Positions 18,696 through 28,005 are shown, counted from the stretch's first letter. The stretch: DNA of 64,000 nucleotides from Silvimonas terrae (GCF_014202765.1 NZ_JACHHN010000007.1:26101-90100), one strand, 5' to 3'. Translations and numbers: made by a program. The notes: generated by a model from the sequence alone, not told the origin.

Positions 18696-20363
18696 GTGGC
18701 CCAATATGTAATGTCGATGCTCCGCGTGAGCAAAATCGTTCCGCCCAAGCGTCAGATCATCAAGGATATTTCGCTCTCTTTCTTTCCTGGCGCCAAAATC
18801 GGCCTGTTGGGTCTGAACGGCGCTGGTAAATCCACCGTGCTGCGCATCATGGCCAATGTGGACAAAGAATACGACGGCGAGGTGCAACACCTGGCTGGCG
18901 TCAAGATCGGCTACCTGGAACAGGAACCGAAACTGGACGCAGAAAAAACCGTGCGCGAAGAAGTAGAAAGCGGCATGGGTGAAGTCATGGACGCGCAAAA
19001 GCGGCTGGAAGAAGTCTATGCCGCCTACGCCGAACCCGATGCCGACTTTGACGCACTGGCCGAAGAACAGGCCCGCCTGGAAGCCATCATCTCTGCCGGT
19101 GCTGGTGACAACACCGCACTGCAACTGGAACTGGCCGCCGACGCGCTGCGCCTGCCGCCGTGGGATGCCAAAATCGGCAACCTCTCCGGCGGTGAAAAGC
19201 GCCGCGTCGCGTTGTGCAAATTGCTACTGTCCAAGCCGGACATGCTGCTGCTGGACGAACCAACCAACCACCTGGATGCAGAATCGGTGGAGTGGCTGGA
19301 ACAATTCCTGGTGCGTTTCCCGGGTACCGTGGTCGCTGTAACGCACGATCGCTACTTCCTGGATAACGCTGCCGAATGGATTCTGGAACTGGACCGTGGT
19401 CACGGCATTCCGTGGAAGGGCAATTACTCCAGCTGGCTGGAGCAAAAGGAAGAACGCCTGAAGCAGGAAGAATCCACTGAATCGGCCCGCCAGAAAGCGC
19501 TGAACAAAGAACTGGAATGGGTTCGCCAGAACCCCAAGGGCCGGCAGGCCAAGTCCAAGGCGCGGATTGCCCGCTTTGAAGAGTTGTCCAGCTTTGAACA
19601 CCAGAAGCGCAACGAAACCCAGGAAATCTTCATCCCTGTGGCCGAGCGCCTGGGCGACAAGGTCATCGAGTTCAAGGGTGTGTCCAAGGGCTTTGGCGAT
19701 CGTCTGCTGATCGACAATCTGAGCTTTGCCGCCCCTGCGGGTGCCATCGTCGGCATTATCGGCCCCAACGGTGCCGGTAAATCCACCTTGTTCAAGATGA
19801 TTGCCGGTAAAGAAACGCCAGATACCGGTGATGTCGAGATCGGCCAAACCGTACAGATGGCCTTTGTCGAACAGTCACGTGAAGGCCTGGAATCCGAGAA
19901 GACCGTGTTTGAAGATGTCTCCGGTGGACTGGAAAACATTCAGGTCGGCAAGTTTGAAATGTCCAGCCGCGCTTATCTGGGCCGTTTCAACTTCAAGGGC
20001 GGCGATCAGCAAAAGAAGGTTGGCATGCTCTCCGGTGGTGAACGCGGCCGTTTGCATCTGGCCAAGACGCTTCTGAAGGGCGGCAACGTGCTGCTGCTGG
20101 ATGAGCCCTCCAACGATCTGGACGTGGAAACCCTGCGTGCGCTGGAAGACGCGCTGCTGGAATTTGCCGGCACCGTGTTCGTCATCAGCCATGATCGCTG
20201 GTTCCTGGACCGGATCGCCACCCACATTCTGGCGGCGGAAGGCGATAGCCAGTGGACATTCTTTGACGGCAACTATCAAGAATACGAAGCCGACAAGAAG
20301 AAGCGTCTGGGCGAAGAAGGTGCCAAGCCCAAGCGCATCCGCTACAAGCCGGTGACACGTTGA
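18696..20363 (+). CDS. ettA: Energy-dependent translational throttle protein EttA (ABC-F)
   Basis: A ribosome-associated ABC-F ATPase that gates early translation according to ATP/ADP level. The 555 residues include two ABC domains: Walker A GLNGAGKS and GPNGAGKS, two LSGGE signatures, and Walker B MLLLDEPTNHLD and VLLLDEPSNDLD. The arm and linker regions are of EttA length. It starts with GTG at 18696, giving MAQYVMSMLRVSKIVPPK, which matches the family N-terminus. It is monocistronic, followed by a bidirectional terminator. Confidence 0.96.
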   Translation: MAQYVMSMLRVSKIVPPKRQIIKDISLSFFPGAKIGLLGLNGAGKSTVLRIMANVDKEYDGEVQHLAGVKIGYLEQEPKLDAEKTVREEVESGMGEVMDAQKRLEEVYAAYAEPDADFDALAEEQARLEAIISAGAGDNTALQLELAADALRLPPWDAKIGNLSGGEKRRVALCKLLLSKPDMLLLDEPTNHLDAESVEWLEQFLVRFPGTVVAVTHDRYFLDNAAEWILELDRGHGIPWKGNYSSWLEQKEERLKQEESTESARQKALNKELEWVRQNPKGRQAKSKARIARFEELSSFEHQKRNETQEIFIPVAERLGDKVIEFKGVSKGFGDRLLIDNLSFAAPAGAIVGIIGPNGAGKSTLFKMIAGKETPDTGDVEIGQTVQMAFVEQSREGLESEKTVFEDVSGGLENIQVGKFEMSSRAYLGRFNFKGGDQQKKVGMLSGGERGRLHLAKTLLKGGNVLLLDEPSNDLDVETLRALEDALLEFAGTVFVISHDRWFLDRIATHILAAEGDSQWTFFDGNYQEYEADKKKRLGEEGAKPKRIRYKPVTR

Positions 20364-20377
20364 TTCGTCCGGCTTGA

Positions 20378-20419
20378 CCAATAAAAAACGGGAAGCGCTG
20401 CTTCCCGTTTTTTTATTGG
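20378..20419. terminator. Bidirectional terminator between ettA and a convergent gene
   Basis: Stem ACGGGAAGC / GCTTCCCGT extended by AATAAAAA and TTTTTATT flanks. T runs occur on both strands, so it serves ettA and the convergent secreted protein, whose stop lies inside it. Confidence 0.92.
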
Positions 20420-20928
20420 TTCTCTACCTGCGCACCCGTTTGTGAGAGCGTCATCTTCAAACATCTCAGGTAACCCAACTCGCTGGCATTGAGGTCCGCC
20501 TCAGGCTTTTTGCCTGGTCGATGCGGACCGTACAAGTCGTTATTGAAGGGCAGTTGCCACGTCTTGTAGCACTGCATGACCGGGTCCTCGGGTAGCCCCG
20601 CATAGTGGGCTATGCACCGGCCTTGTCCCCGCGAAATCCACTCCGCCACCTCTGCCATCGGCACCTGCATGAATTCGTGCAGATAGGGGGCGAATTCCGC
20701 CCGTTGATCATCATCAACAGCAAGCGTCTTCAGTATCACCTGTTCCGGGTGCCCCTCCAGTCGCTGCTGTGCCGACATGTGCCATATGACGGCCGAGACA
20801 CGACATGGTGTCACCCGCGTTAAAACCGGATCAAGTAACAAGCTCGAGATCTCTTGAGCATCATCTGCACAAGCAAAAGCAGACGTTCCTGCCAGAAAGA
20901 CCAAGAGCAGTTTGCCCACAAGCCGCAT
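20413..20928 (-). CDS. Hypothetical secreted protein
   Basis: A 171-residue protein beginning at ATG 20928 (GGAG upstream) with a signal peptide MRLVGKLLLVFLAGTSAFACAD. Four cysteines remain in the mature part (TPCRV, GRCIA, MQCYK, LRCLK), which could form two disulfides in the periplasm. The C-terminus is polar. I do not recognise a family. The stop codon overlaps the bidirectional terminator shared with ettA. No neighbour suggests a function. Confidence 0.65.
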   Translation of the reverse strand: MRLVGKLLLVFLAGTSAFACADDAQEISSLLLDPVLTRVTPCRVSAVIWHMSAQQRLEGHPEQVILKTLAVDDDQRAEFAPYLHEFMQVPMAEVAEWISRGQGRCIAHYAGLPEDPVMQCYKTWQLPFNNDLYGPHRPGKKPEADLNASELGYLRCLKMTLSQTGAQVENQ

Positions 20929-21067
20929 CACTGTTTCAACTCCATTTCCATTTTCTGAAAACATGCACCACCTGGTGGGATTTTACACGATGACCTTTCA
21001 GCCCCTCACACCCGCTCAAGGCCGCGCACATGGTATCGTGACGCCCGATTCACCCTGATACGCCACC

Positions 21068-21475
21068 ATGCCTGCCCTGCCCCACAAAAAGCTCTACCAC
21101 ATCTCCACCCTGGAAAACCTGGACACCTGGGCCCGCTACAAGCAGGCCATGTGCATGGATTGCCAGTCTACCTGTTGTACCATGCCGGTGGAGGTCAAGC
21201 TGCCGGATCTGGTGCGGATGGGTGTGGTCGATCCGTTTGAGGCCGAGCACGAAGCGCCGAAGAACGTCGCCAAACGGCTGGAAAAAGCGCGGATCATTCA
21301 GCACTTCAATTTCAAGACCAGTGTATTCACGCTGGCGCAGCGGGCCAATGGCGAGTGTACCTATCTGGATGCCGAAACGCGCTTGTGTACCATTTATGAC
21401 TTGCGCCCCAATACCTGTCGCAACCATCCCAAGATTGGCCCCAAGCCTGGCTTTTGCGCTTATCGCAACCGCTGA
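21068..21475 (+). CDS. YkgJ-family cysteine-cluster protein
   Basis: A 135-residue cytoplasmic protein with the CxxCxxxCC pattern CMDCQSTCC near residue 32 and further cysteines in CTYLDAETRLCTIYDLRPNTCRNHP. This is the zinc or iron-sulfur chelatase pattern of the YkgJ (CxxCxxCC) family. The exact function is unknown. It stands alone on the plus strand before the hydroxylase-like gene, with an 82-base gap. Confidence 0.85.
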   Translation: MPALPHKKLYHISTLENLDTWARYKQAMCMDCQSTCCTMPVEVKLPDLVRMGVVDPFEAEHEAPKNVAKRLEKARIIQHFNFKTSVFTLAQRANGECTYLDAETRLCTIYDLRPNTCRNHPKIGPKPGFCAYRNR

Positions 21476-21557
21476 CAGCGGTAACTGGCCCGTTTCTCAC
21501 GGTTGTCATGTCGCGTTCATAAAATGACGTATTCCCGGCTGACTGGATGCGTGTTTT

Positions 21558-22433
21558 ATGGCTTTGACGGTTCCTTTTCCCAACCCGGTTCGTGACTGGA
21601 TCATCAGCAATCTGCAACGCGGTTGTGCGGCACCTGACGTCGTGCGGGAATTGTGCGACAACAATGTGGAAGAACAGCTAGCCAACGCCATGGTCAACGC
21701 CGTCATGCAAGCCTTGATGGCCGGTTCCCCCTTGCCTGAGGGCCAGTTATTACTGGCACCGCTGGCCTACGTGGCCGACCCGTGCCGCCTGCCCGCCGCC
21801 CCGGTGATTGCCTGCGGTGATCGGGATATCCGTATTCTGTCGCGCATGAGCAAGCCCACTGCGGCGGTGCTGGGCAATGTGATCAACGCCCGTGAATGCG
21901 AACAACTGATTGAACTGGCCCGCCCGCGCCTGCGCCCATCCACCGTGGTCGACCCCAGCACCGGCCAGGACGTCGTGGCTGACCATCGCAGCAGCGAGGG
22001 CATGTTTTTCCGTTTGATGGAAACCCCCTTGCTGGAAAAACTGGATCGTCGCCTCGCGGCCTTGACCGGCTTGCCGGTTGAGAATGGCGAAGGCTTTCAG
22101 ATTCTGCATTACCGTTCCGGCGCAGGCAGCGCCCCGCATTTTGATTATCTGACCCCCAGCAACGTGGCCAATGCAGAATCAGTGACCCGCAGCGGCCAGC
22201 GCATCATCACCGTGGTGATTTATCTGAACGATGTCGCGGCTGGCGGCGAAACGGTGTTCCCGGAAGCCGGCTGGGCCATCACCCCACAGCAAGGCAATGC
22301 CATTTACTTTGAGTATTGCAATCGCCAGGGGCAGGTGGACCCGGCGTCATTGCACGCCAGCTCGCCGGTGCTCAAGGGTGAGAAATGGGTCGCCACCAAG
22401 TGGATACGCGAGCGCCGGTTTATCTCGCGTTGA
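21558..22433 (+). CDS. 2OG-Fe(II) oxygenase, prolyl 4-hydroxylase-like
   Basis: A 291-residue non-haem iron dioxygenase. The C-terminal double-stranded beta-helix carries the iron ligands in HFDYLTP and the distal His in LHASSPVLKGEKWVATKW, whose Lys would bind 2-oxoglutarate. GGETVFPEAGW and the INAREC start of the P4H domain are also typical. The N-terminal 90 residues may form a separate helical domain. The substrate is unknown. Bacterial relatives hydroxylate proline in proteins such as EF-Tu (family knowledge). It ends at a strong terminator. Confidence 0.88.
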   Translation: MALTVPFPNPVRDWIISNLQRGCAAPDVVRELCDNNVEEQLANAMVNAVMQALMAGSPLPEGQLLLAPLAYVADPCRLPAAPVIACGDRDIRILSRMSKPTAAVLGNVINARECEQLIELARPRLRPSTVVDPSTGQDVVADHRSSEGMFFRLMETPLLEKLDRRLAALTGLPVENGEGFQILHYRSGAGSAPHFDYLTPSNVANAESVTRSGQRIITVVIYLNDVAAGGETVFPEAGWAITPQQGNAIYFEYCNRQGQVDPASLHASSPVLKGEKWVATKWIRERRFISR

Positions 22434-22446
22434 GAGGCCGCCAACA

Positions 22447-22482
22447 TAAAAAAAGCCGCCCTCGCCGGCGGCTTTTTGTTGG
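22447..22482. terminator. Terminator after the hydroxylase gene
   Basis: Stem AAAGCCGCC / GGCGGCTTT with loop CTCGCC and A and T runs on either side. It can act on both strands and also ends the convergent lipoprotein gene at 22497. Confidence 0.9.
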
Positions 22483-22496
22483 GCCATATCGGCCGC

Positions 22497-23159
22497 TCAC
22501 ATCACATCAACCGACTTCCAGCCCTTGTCGGTGAGCGTGAACACTTCTTTAAGCTGCATCTGGCGATCGCCATGGATCACGCGTGACAGCATCGGAAACA
22601 CGCGCGCCAGGTCCGGATCACTGGCCCACGGTGCAGACTCCACCTTATAGGTGTAGGTCACGGCCGTGGTCTTGTGACCGTTCTCATCATGCGGCGGCTC
22701 CCAGCCCACAATCTGGTCCAGCGTCAGCGTAGCCGCGCACAGGTCGCCGTGGCGGACCTGCTTGCTACCGTTGGTCCGGGCATAGGTAAAGTCCTGCTTC
22801 AGATAGTACTTCTCCCCTTCCGGCGTCAGTGAATACTGGTGTGTTGGCAGCACTTCGGATTTCCCGGGGCTGTCATAACGAATCATGACGTCCTTGAAGG
22901 TCACAATACCCAGCTTTTGCAGCACGGGCAGTTGCAGGGCATCCGGCTCACCGGCCGCCGCCTGGTTGGGGGTGATATTGATCGGCCAGTCGGTTTTGCC
23001 AAGGCAAAAATGGCCTTTCTGGGCGAGGTAATCCTGCATGCCGCTGGTAAACACGGCAGCAGAAGGTTTGGCGTCATCCTTGCCACACGCACTCAGCAAC
23101 AAGGCGGCGCAGGCGGTCAGGCTCAGGGTCTGGATCAGTTTTTTCATCGTGATGTTCAT
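22497..23159 (-). CDS. Hypothetical lipoprotein
   Basis: About 220 residues. The signal and lipobox are clear (LLLSACG; the Cys is modified), so it is membrane-anchored, facing the periplasm. The mature part has two cysteines (HFCLG, DLCAA) and no catalytic motif I recognise. I chose ATG 23159 (MNITMKK) from the nearby TGGA; 23147 and 23168 are alternatives. It lies just downstream of the peroxidase-like gene on the same strand, separated by a very strong hairpin, so it may be expressed independently. Confidence 0.7.
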   Translation of the reverse strand: MNITMKKLIQTLSLTACAALLLSACGKDDAKPSAAVFTSGMQDYLAQKGHFCLGKTDWPINITPNQAAAGEPDALQLPVLQKLGIVTFKDVMIRYDSPGKSEVLPTHQYSLTPEGEKYYLKQDFTYARTNGSKQVRHGDLCAATLTLDQIVGWEPPHDENGHKTTAVTYTYKVESAPWASDPDLARVFPMLSRVIHGDRQMQLKEVFTLTDKGWKSVDVM

Positions 23160-23173
23160 TGAGTCCAATCAGT

Positions 23174-23212
23174 CGACGCCAGCCCAGGCGATCAAAGGCT
23201 GGGCTGGCGTCG
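23174..23212 (-). other. Strong hairpin downstream of the peroxidase gene
   Basis: A perfect 14-base stem: CGACGCCAGCCCAG (23174-23187) with CTGGGCTGGCGTCG (23199-23212) and an 11-base loop. There is no T run on the minus side, so it is either an imperfect terminator or an mRNA 3'-end stabiliser for the gene at 23218. Confidence 0.6.
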
Positions 23213-23217
23213 CGGGA

Positions 23218-24585
23218 TTAATCCACGCAGGTGCCATGGGTGGGTGGGTTGGCGGGCGGCTGGTAGCCATCCGTCAATGTGTTCAAAAAGCAGATCAGGT
23301 CAGACATCTGCGCTTCTGTCATCGGCGGCGTCGAGCCAGCGGCACGGCTATCCAGCGGCATTTGCGGGTCGATATTGCCAAGGTATGCAGCGGGCAAGTC
23401 ATTGAACTTCTGCACCGTCCCCCCGGTGTACTGGGTGGTAATCAGGCCATAGGTGGGGAAGTTGGCGTCTGGCGTGGTCCTGGGTGTACCGCCCACGGTC
23501 GGGTACCAGATTTCCGGATTGGTATCGCGCGTGTTGTAGAAGTGAACCAGCTGGTACAAGGTGTGGATCACCCCGTTGTGGAAGAACGCACCGCGCAGGG
23601 CCACATTGCGCAAGGTCGGGGCTTTGAACAGGCCGCAGAACGCGTTAGGCGCACCTAGCGAAGTGGGCAGGTGATCCGTGCGCAGCGGGCCGCAGACGCC
23701 CATATCGTTGTAGCTGGCGTTCTGGTTGGCCGGGATATCCATATTGCGCGGTACGCTGATGTTCTCATAAGAGAAATCGGTGAACAGCGCAGAGCTCCCA
23801 TTCAGACCTGCGCCCTGATAGTGGCAGGAGGCGCAGTTGCCGGTGTTGGCATCGGTAAACACGCTCAGCCCTCTGAGTTCCGCCGCAGTCATGTTGCCGC
23901 CAATCTTGTTGGCCACATACAGGTCAAACTTGCTGGAGAACGGGTGGAAGCTCTGGTCTTCCATCTGGTACGCCTGCAGCGCGGCCTGAATGTAGCCGAA
24001 GGCTTTGGTGGTATCCGTAAACGCATCGCTGCCATAGGCCTGCAAGAAAAGCGGGGCGTAGGACGCAGCCTTGACCTTGGCGACAACGTCTGCCGGCGAG
24101 GCGTTAGCCATTTCATTGGCCGACAACAGCGGAATGCTGGTTTGGTCTGCCAGCGTGGGCGAGCGCCCATCCCAGGTAAAACCGCCGCCAGGGCCGGGCA
24201 CACTCACGCCGTCCGGGTTATCCAGCAAGTCGGCATACGGCGGGGTGAATTCCTTGTAGCGCAGCGAGGGCACGGCGCGGGTGCCCGGCTGCAGCATATC
24301 GGTACCACCCAGTTGCACCGCCAGATTGTTTGGCGCTGCATAAGCATAATTGGGGTCGTGGCAGGTGGCGCAGGACATCTTGCCCGAGCCGGACAAAGTG
24401 GCATCAAAAAACAGTTTGTCGCCCACTTGCGCGGCAAGGCTCAGCGGCGCAGAGGCGGTGGTGGCGGTCGGTGCAGGCGTTGTGGCTGGTGCACTCGTGC
24501 TGGTGGTGGTGCTATCACTGCCGCCACCGCAGGCGGCAAGCGCCAGTGGCAACAGACAAAGGGCAATCCGGAACAAATTCGGCAT
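23218..24585 (-). CDS. Di-haem cytochrome c peroxidase family lipoprotein
   Basis: A 455-residue protein in the CCP/MauG family. Two c-type haem sites are visible: CATCH (72-76) and CASCH (251-255). The N-terminus is a lipoprotein signal with lipobox LALAAC (Cys19) followed by a Ser/Thr/Ala-rich linker, so it is anchored in the membrane facing the periplasm. It could reduce peroxide or modify another protein; the family does both. It follows the phosphoesterase lipoprotein on the same strand with a 126-base gap and may be its operon partner. Confidence 0.9.
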   Translation of the reverse strand: MPNLFRIALCLLPLALAACGGGSDSTTTSTSAPATTPAPTATTASAPLSLAAQVGDKLFFDATLSGSGKMSCATCHDPNYAYAAPNNLAVQLGGTDMLQPGTRAVPSLRYKEFTPPYADLLDNPDGVSVPGPGGGFTWDGRSPTLADQTSIPLLSANEMANASPADVVAKVKAASYAPLFLQAYGSDAFTDTTKAFGYIQAALQAYQMEDQSFHPFSSKFDLYVANKIGGNMTAAELRGLSVFTDANTGNCASCHYQGAGLNGSSALFTDFSYENISVPRNMDIPANQNASYNDMGVCGPLRTDHLPTSLGAPNAFCGLFKAPTLRNVALRGAFFHNGVIHTLYQLVHFYNTRDTNPEIWYPTVGGTPRTTPDANFPTYGLITTQYTGGTVQKFNDLPAAYLGNIDPQMPLDSRAAGSTPPMTEAQMSDLICFLNTLTDGYQPPANPPTHGTCVD

Positions 24586-24603
24586 TTTGACAAGTCTCCC
24601 TCA

Positions 24604-24657
24604 CAGAAGCAGTGCTTCTGTACGGCTGCAGAAACGGCAGGGGCGCTGGCCCCTGCC
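24604..24657 (-). other. Paired hairpins between phosphoesterase and peroxidase genes
   Basis: Two perfect inverted repeats occur in the 126-base gap: CAGAAGC-AGT-GCTTCTG (24604-24620) and GGCAGGGGC-GCTG-GCCCCTGCC (24636-24657). Neither has a T run on the minus side. They may set relative expression of the two genes or act as weak terminators. Confidence 0.5.
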
Positions 24658-24711
24658 CTCTCTTTGGCGCCCCTGTGTCAGGGCCGCCTCTTTTTCTTTT
24701 TTCTGAACGGT

Positions 24712-27006
24712 TTACTTCACTGCCCAGACACCCTTCTGCGTTGCATCCGGACCCACTTGCGCTGCGGTTGTCACGTCAGAAGATTGCAGCTCCCTGTAGG
24801 TAGCCGGAATCACGTAGGCGTGGTTCATCGGACGAACCGAGTCAAAGTGGGTATCGGCGCTGCTCTGGTATTCCGGCAGGTTCAGGATGTTCTGCGCAAT
24901 AAACTTCTCGGTGTACTTCGAGCGGTTCATGTACGTGGAGTCATCGGTGGGGTCAGCCAGCTGGAACATGTCTTGCAAGGTACGGACAAACGAGAAGTGG
25001 CTGTACGCATCGCTATCGGACACTTTGGTCGGTGCACTGGCCTGGTTGGTCAGCACCACGAAGATGGATTCGCCGTGGCCATGATTGCCAAAGTTGTAGT
25101 TGTGGATCGACGTATCCTGCGCGTACTGACCATTCGTACCCTTGGAGAGCGGGTTGGTGCTGGTCGACGCTGCCGCGCCAGAGGAGCCCGGGACCCAGCC
25201 GCAGCACGAGTTGTGACCCGTGGTGGCCGTGCCTTCGTCAAACATCAGCACGATGGCAATGCGCTTTTGCTTGTTGGCCCACAGCGGGGAAGCCTGGATC
25301 TTCTTCACCAGGTAATCGACGTAGTTATCGCCACGGACAATGATGTTGTTGCCCGAGCAATCGCTCGCCGTACCCGTGCCGCCGCCCGATACCGTGCCAG
25401 TGACGCCAATACTGTGCATGTCATCGCACTGGTCAGGCATCAGGAAGTTGATCTGGCCCACATCACCGCTTTGCAAGTCAGAACCAAACTGGTCAACGTT
25501 GTAGCCAGCCGGCACAGCATATTTGGTGCCAGAGGTCAGCACGGCATCCCACTGACCACCGCCCAGGGTGCGGTTGCTGAACTTCCATTCCGGTGCGCTA
25601 CGCACGTTCTGGTAAGCCATCCCCGGATGGTGCTTGGTCTTGTACAGGCCTGCCGGCATCGGCAGCGTGAGTGCGGCATTGCCAATGGCCGTGGTATTGC
25701 CGGCCAGGGTACCCGGTGCATACACGTGGTCTGTTGCGGTCACAGCACTATCGGCAATCCCGTCAGTCCGGAAATCCTGACCCGGGTTCATCGATTCGCT
25801 GTAGGTACGCCAGCGCAGGCCCTTGCTGCTCAGTGCGGTAAAGAGGTTGGCACGGCCTACGATGTTGTGGTTGATGCCCGAAGCCTGAGTACAAGTCGTG
25901 GTAAACGGCGAGTTGGCCAGACCTGGCTGGGTGTTGTCCGGCACCGGCAGATCCTGCACGGCGTTGGCACCGGTTGCATCGCAGTTCCACTGGCTGTCAT
26001 CGGTGATACCCCAGTCATCGGCACCGCCCAGAGCGGTGTAGTTCGGCTCGCTGGGGTTGCCGGTGGCGTAGTAGCTGGTGAATTGATTGCCAGCTTGCAG
26101 GTAACCGTTGATCTTGGGCGCGTATTGCGAACCCAGGATGGTCGTGGTGCCCTTGTTTTCCAGCATCACGATAAACACGCTGTCGTAACGCGGAATACCT
26201 TCCACATTGAACGCCGCTTGCTGCGCTTGCAGGAAGGTAATCGGCTGACGGGTATCCGTCGTCACGGTATTGGTGGCCGAGCTGACCGCCAGGCTAGCCA
26301 GTTCCGGATCACCACCCGGGACAGCCAGTGCATCCGGGTACAGTTCTTTGTTATCGAACTTCTTGGTGGCGTAGACGTAGCGGTTGTTCAGCGCATTGGC
26401 TTCCGTTACGGCCAGCGTCTGGGCAGTGCCCGTCAGCGTAGTCAGATCACCCAGTACCTGAGCCGCAGTCACACCGACGCGGCTGGCCAGATTGGCCTTT
26501 TCAGTCTGATAGCTGGTGTTGTTGTCTTCCACCATGCGTTGCACTTCGCTGGACATGGGGCTGACCACCACCAGACCGGCAGCCTGCTGTTCAGTCACCT
26601 GAGCCAGGGAGGCGCGCAGGATTTCATGCGCGGTAACGGCAGCACCGCTGGCGGTGTTGGTAGCACTGCTGCTGATATCGGCAATGATGGGGCCCACGGC
26701 CGAGACGGTCAGCGTGAACTTGCCGTTGGCATCGGTGGTCACCGGGTTTTCGCTTGCTTCGCAAATGCCGTCGTTGTTGCTGTCAACGCAGACGGTGGCG
26801 CCCTTGATATAGCCAGCGGCCAGGGTCGGGTTGGCGGTGCTGCCCGGCGTATAGGCCGTGCTGTTGACGACACCACTGATCTTGACTTGTGCGCCTGGGG
26901 CCGACGTTGAGGTGCCAGAATCACTGCCACCGCAACCGGCCAACATACAGGCCGCCGCAATGGTGGTCAGTGTTGTCGTAAAACCGACGTACTGAAGGTT
27001 TGCCAC
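24712..27006 (-). CDS. Phosphoesterase-family lipoprotein
   Basis: A 764-residue exported protein with lipobox MLAGCGG followed by a Ser/Gly linker. Residues about 40-105 form a carboxypeptidase-regulatory-like beta domain with a calcium-type acidic stretch (DSNNDGICEASE). The rest resembles the phosphoesterase/phospholipase C family (PF04185): VFIVMLENKGT near the start of the domain, an internal KHHPGMAY, MFDEGTATTGHNSCCG and NHGHGESIFVV, which carry metal ligands. It may be an acid phosphatase or phospholipase; the substrate is not determined. It sits upstream of the peroxidase-like lipoprotein. Confidence 0.82.
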   Translation of the reverse strand: MANLQYVGFTTTLTTIAAACMLAGCGGSDSGTSTSAPGAQVKISGVVNSTAYTPGSTANPTLAAGYIKGATVCVDSNNDGICEASENPVTTDANGKFTLTVSAVGPIIADISSSATNTASGAAVTAHEILRASLAQVTEQQAAGLVVVSPMSSEVQRMVEDNNTSYQTEKANLASRVGVTAAQVLGDLTTLTGTAQTLAVTEANALNNRYVYATKKFDNKELYPDALAVPGGDPELASLAVSSATNTVTTDTRQPITFLQAQQAAFNVEGIPRYDSVFIVMLENKGTTTILGSQYAPKINGYLQAGNQFTSYYATGNPSEPNYTALGGADDWGITDDSQWNCDATGANAVQDLPVPDNTQPGLANSPFTTTCTQASGINHNIVGRANLFTALSSKGLRWRTYSESMNPGQDFRTDGIADSAVTATDHVYAPGTLAGNTTAIGNAALTLPMPAGLYKTKHHPGMAYQNVRSAPEWKFSNRTLGGGQWDAVLTSGTKYAVPAGYNVDQFGSDLQSGDVGQINFLMPDQCDDMHSIGVTGTVSGGGTGTASDCSGNNIIVRGDNYVDYLVKKIQASPLWANKQKRIAIVLMFDEGTATTGHNSCCGWVPGSSGAAASTSTNPLSKGTNGQYAQDTSIHNYNFGNHGHGESIFVVLTNQASAPTKVSDSDAYSHFSFVRTLQDMFQLADPTDDSTYMNRSKYTEKFIAQNILNLPEYQSSADTHFDSVRPMNHAYVIPATYRELQSSDVTTAAQVGPDATQKGVWAVK

Positions 27007-27386
27007 ATCTATCTCCCGGATGGGTATGTTCTATTGACCGGCAATGTCAGGGGCGAACCTGCATAGCCAGTCCCGAAAAAACCTCGCCATCCTGGGAGTT
27101 GAAGATGAAAACGATGTGACGCTACACGCCGTTACGTCGGTAAATAAAAATATATATTTTTGCGTCAACCCAACAATGCCTATGCGCGTTTATCTAAGTT
27201 TTTTCTAAGTCTGAAGAAAGCAATCCAGGCAAACTGGCGCTGCAATCGCCACTTTTTGCACCTGGTCCGGCGCATGCGGCAAATCCAGGATGAGGTGTGA
27301 TCAAGGCAGGTACAAGCGACAATCAAGGAAGAATGAAACTGGAAAAACGGCGAGGATCAGAAAGGATCAGACGAGGCAGGTGCAAA
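27007..27386. other. Non-coding gap with an AT-rich promoter-like patch
   Basis: These 380 bases between the phosphoesterase gene and the tRNA terminator contain no convincing gene. An AT-rich stretch near 27140-27165 (TAAATAAAAATATATATTT) stands out from the GC-rich surroundings and probably carries the phosphoesterase promoter on the minus strand. I looked for a Pho box and did not find a convincing one. Confidence 0.45.
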
Positions 27387-27388
27387 TG

Positions 27389-27421
27389 AAAACGGCCATC
27401 CGAAACCGGATGGCCGTTTAC
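27389..27421 (-). terminator. Terminator of the tRNA operon
   Basis: Stem AAACGGCCATCCG / CGGATGGCCGTTT with a four-base loop, directly after the last tRNA-Ala on the minus strand. The stem is long and GC-rich, ending with T residues on the minus strand. Confidence 0.88.
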
Positions 27422-27424
27422 ATT

Positions 27425-27500
<76 letters not shown>

Positions 27501-27508
27501 AAGAATGC

Positions 27509-27584
27509 TGGCGTCCCCACGGGGATTCGAACCCCGGTTATCGCCGTGAAAGGGCGGTGTCCTAGGCCTCTAGACGATGGGGAC
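27509..27584 (-). tRNA. tRNA-Glu (TTC), copy 2
   Basis: 76 bases. It starts GTCCCCATCGTCTAGAGGCC, has the anticodon loop CTTTCAC (anticodon TTC), the T loop GGTTCGAATCC and an encoded CCA. It lies only 8 bases from the following tRNA-Ala. Confidence 0.96.
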
Positions 27585-27622
27585 AAGGAATCTGGGTATT
27601 GCAGGATACAGCCTGGAAGAAA

Positions 27623-27699
27623 TGGTGCGCCCGGAGCGATTCGAACGCCCGACCCTCTGGTTCGTAGCCAGATACTCTATCCAACTGAGCTACGGGCGC
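27623..27699 (-). tRNA. tRNA-Arg (ACG)
   Basis: 77 bases with acceptor stem GCGCCCG / CGGGCGC, anticodon loop CTACGAA (anticodon ACG, expected to be edited to ICG) and an encoded CCA. It is the centre of the symmetric array. Confidence 0.96.
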
Positions 27700-27781
27700 A
27701 CATAAACTTCACAACTGATACCACTGTTTTACTTCTACTACTTTTACTACGGTTTACTGCTACTGCACACCACAGGTGTAG

Positions 27782-27857
27782 TGGCGTCCCCACGGGGATT
27801 CGAACCCCGGTTATCGCCGTGAAAGGGCGGTGTCCTAGGCCTCTAGACGATGGGGAC
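27782..27857 (-). tRNA. tRNA-Glu (TTC), copy 1
   Basis: Same sequence as the tRNA-Glu at 27509, with anticodon TTC in loop CTTTCAC and an encoded CCA. It follows tRNA-Ala copy 1 after a 59-base spacer. Confidence 0.96.
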
Positions 27858-27916
27858 GTCTAAACATTGAGCGGCTGCTTAAGAGTTACTGCATTCTCAA
27901 GCAGCCGCATTTGTTT

Positions 27917-27992
<76 letters not shown>

Positions 27993-28005
27993 GAAAGAGA
28001 TGCGC

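Noticed and set aside
23671..26910. 1079-residue plus-strand open frame across two minus-strand genes
   Set aside because: It is antisense to the peroxidase and phosphoesterase genes, whose lipoboxes and haem or metal motifs are clear. The translated plus frame is compositionally odd and motif-free.
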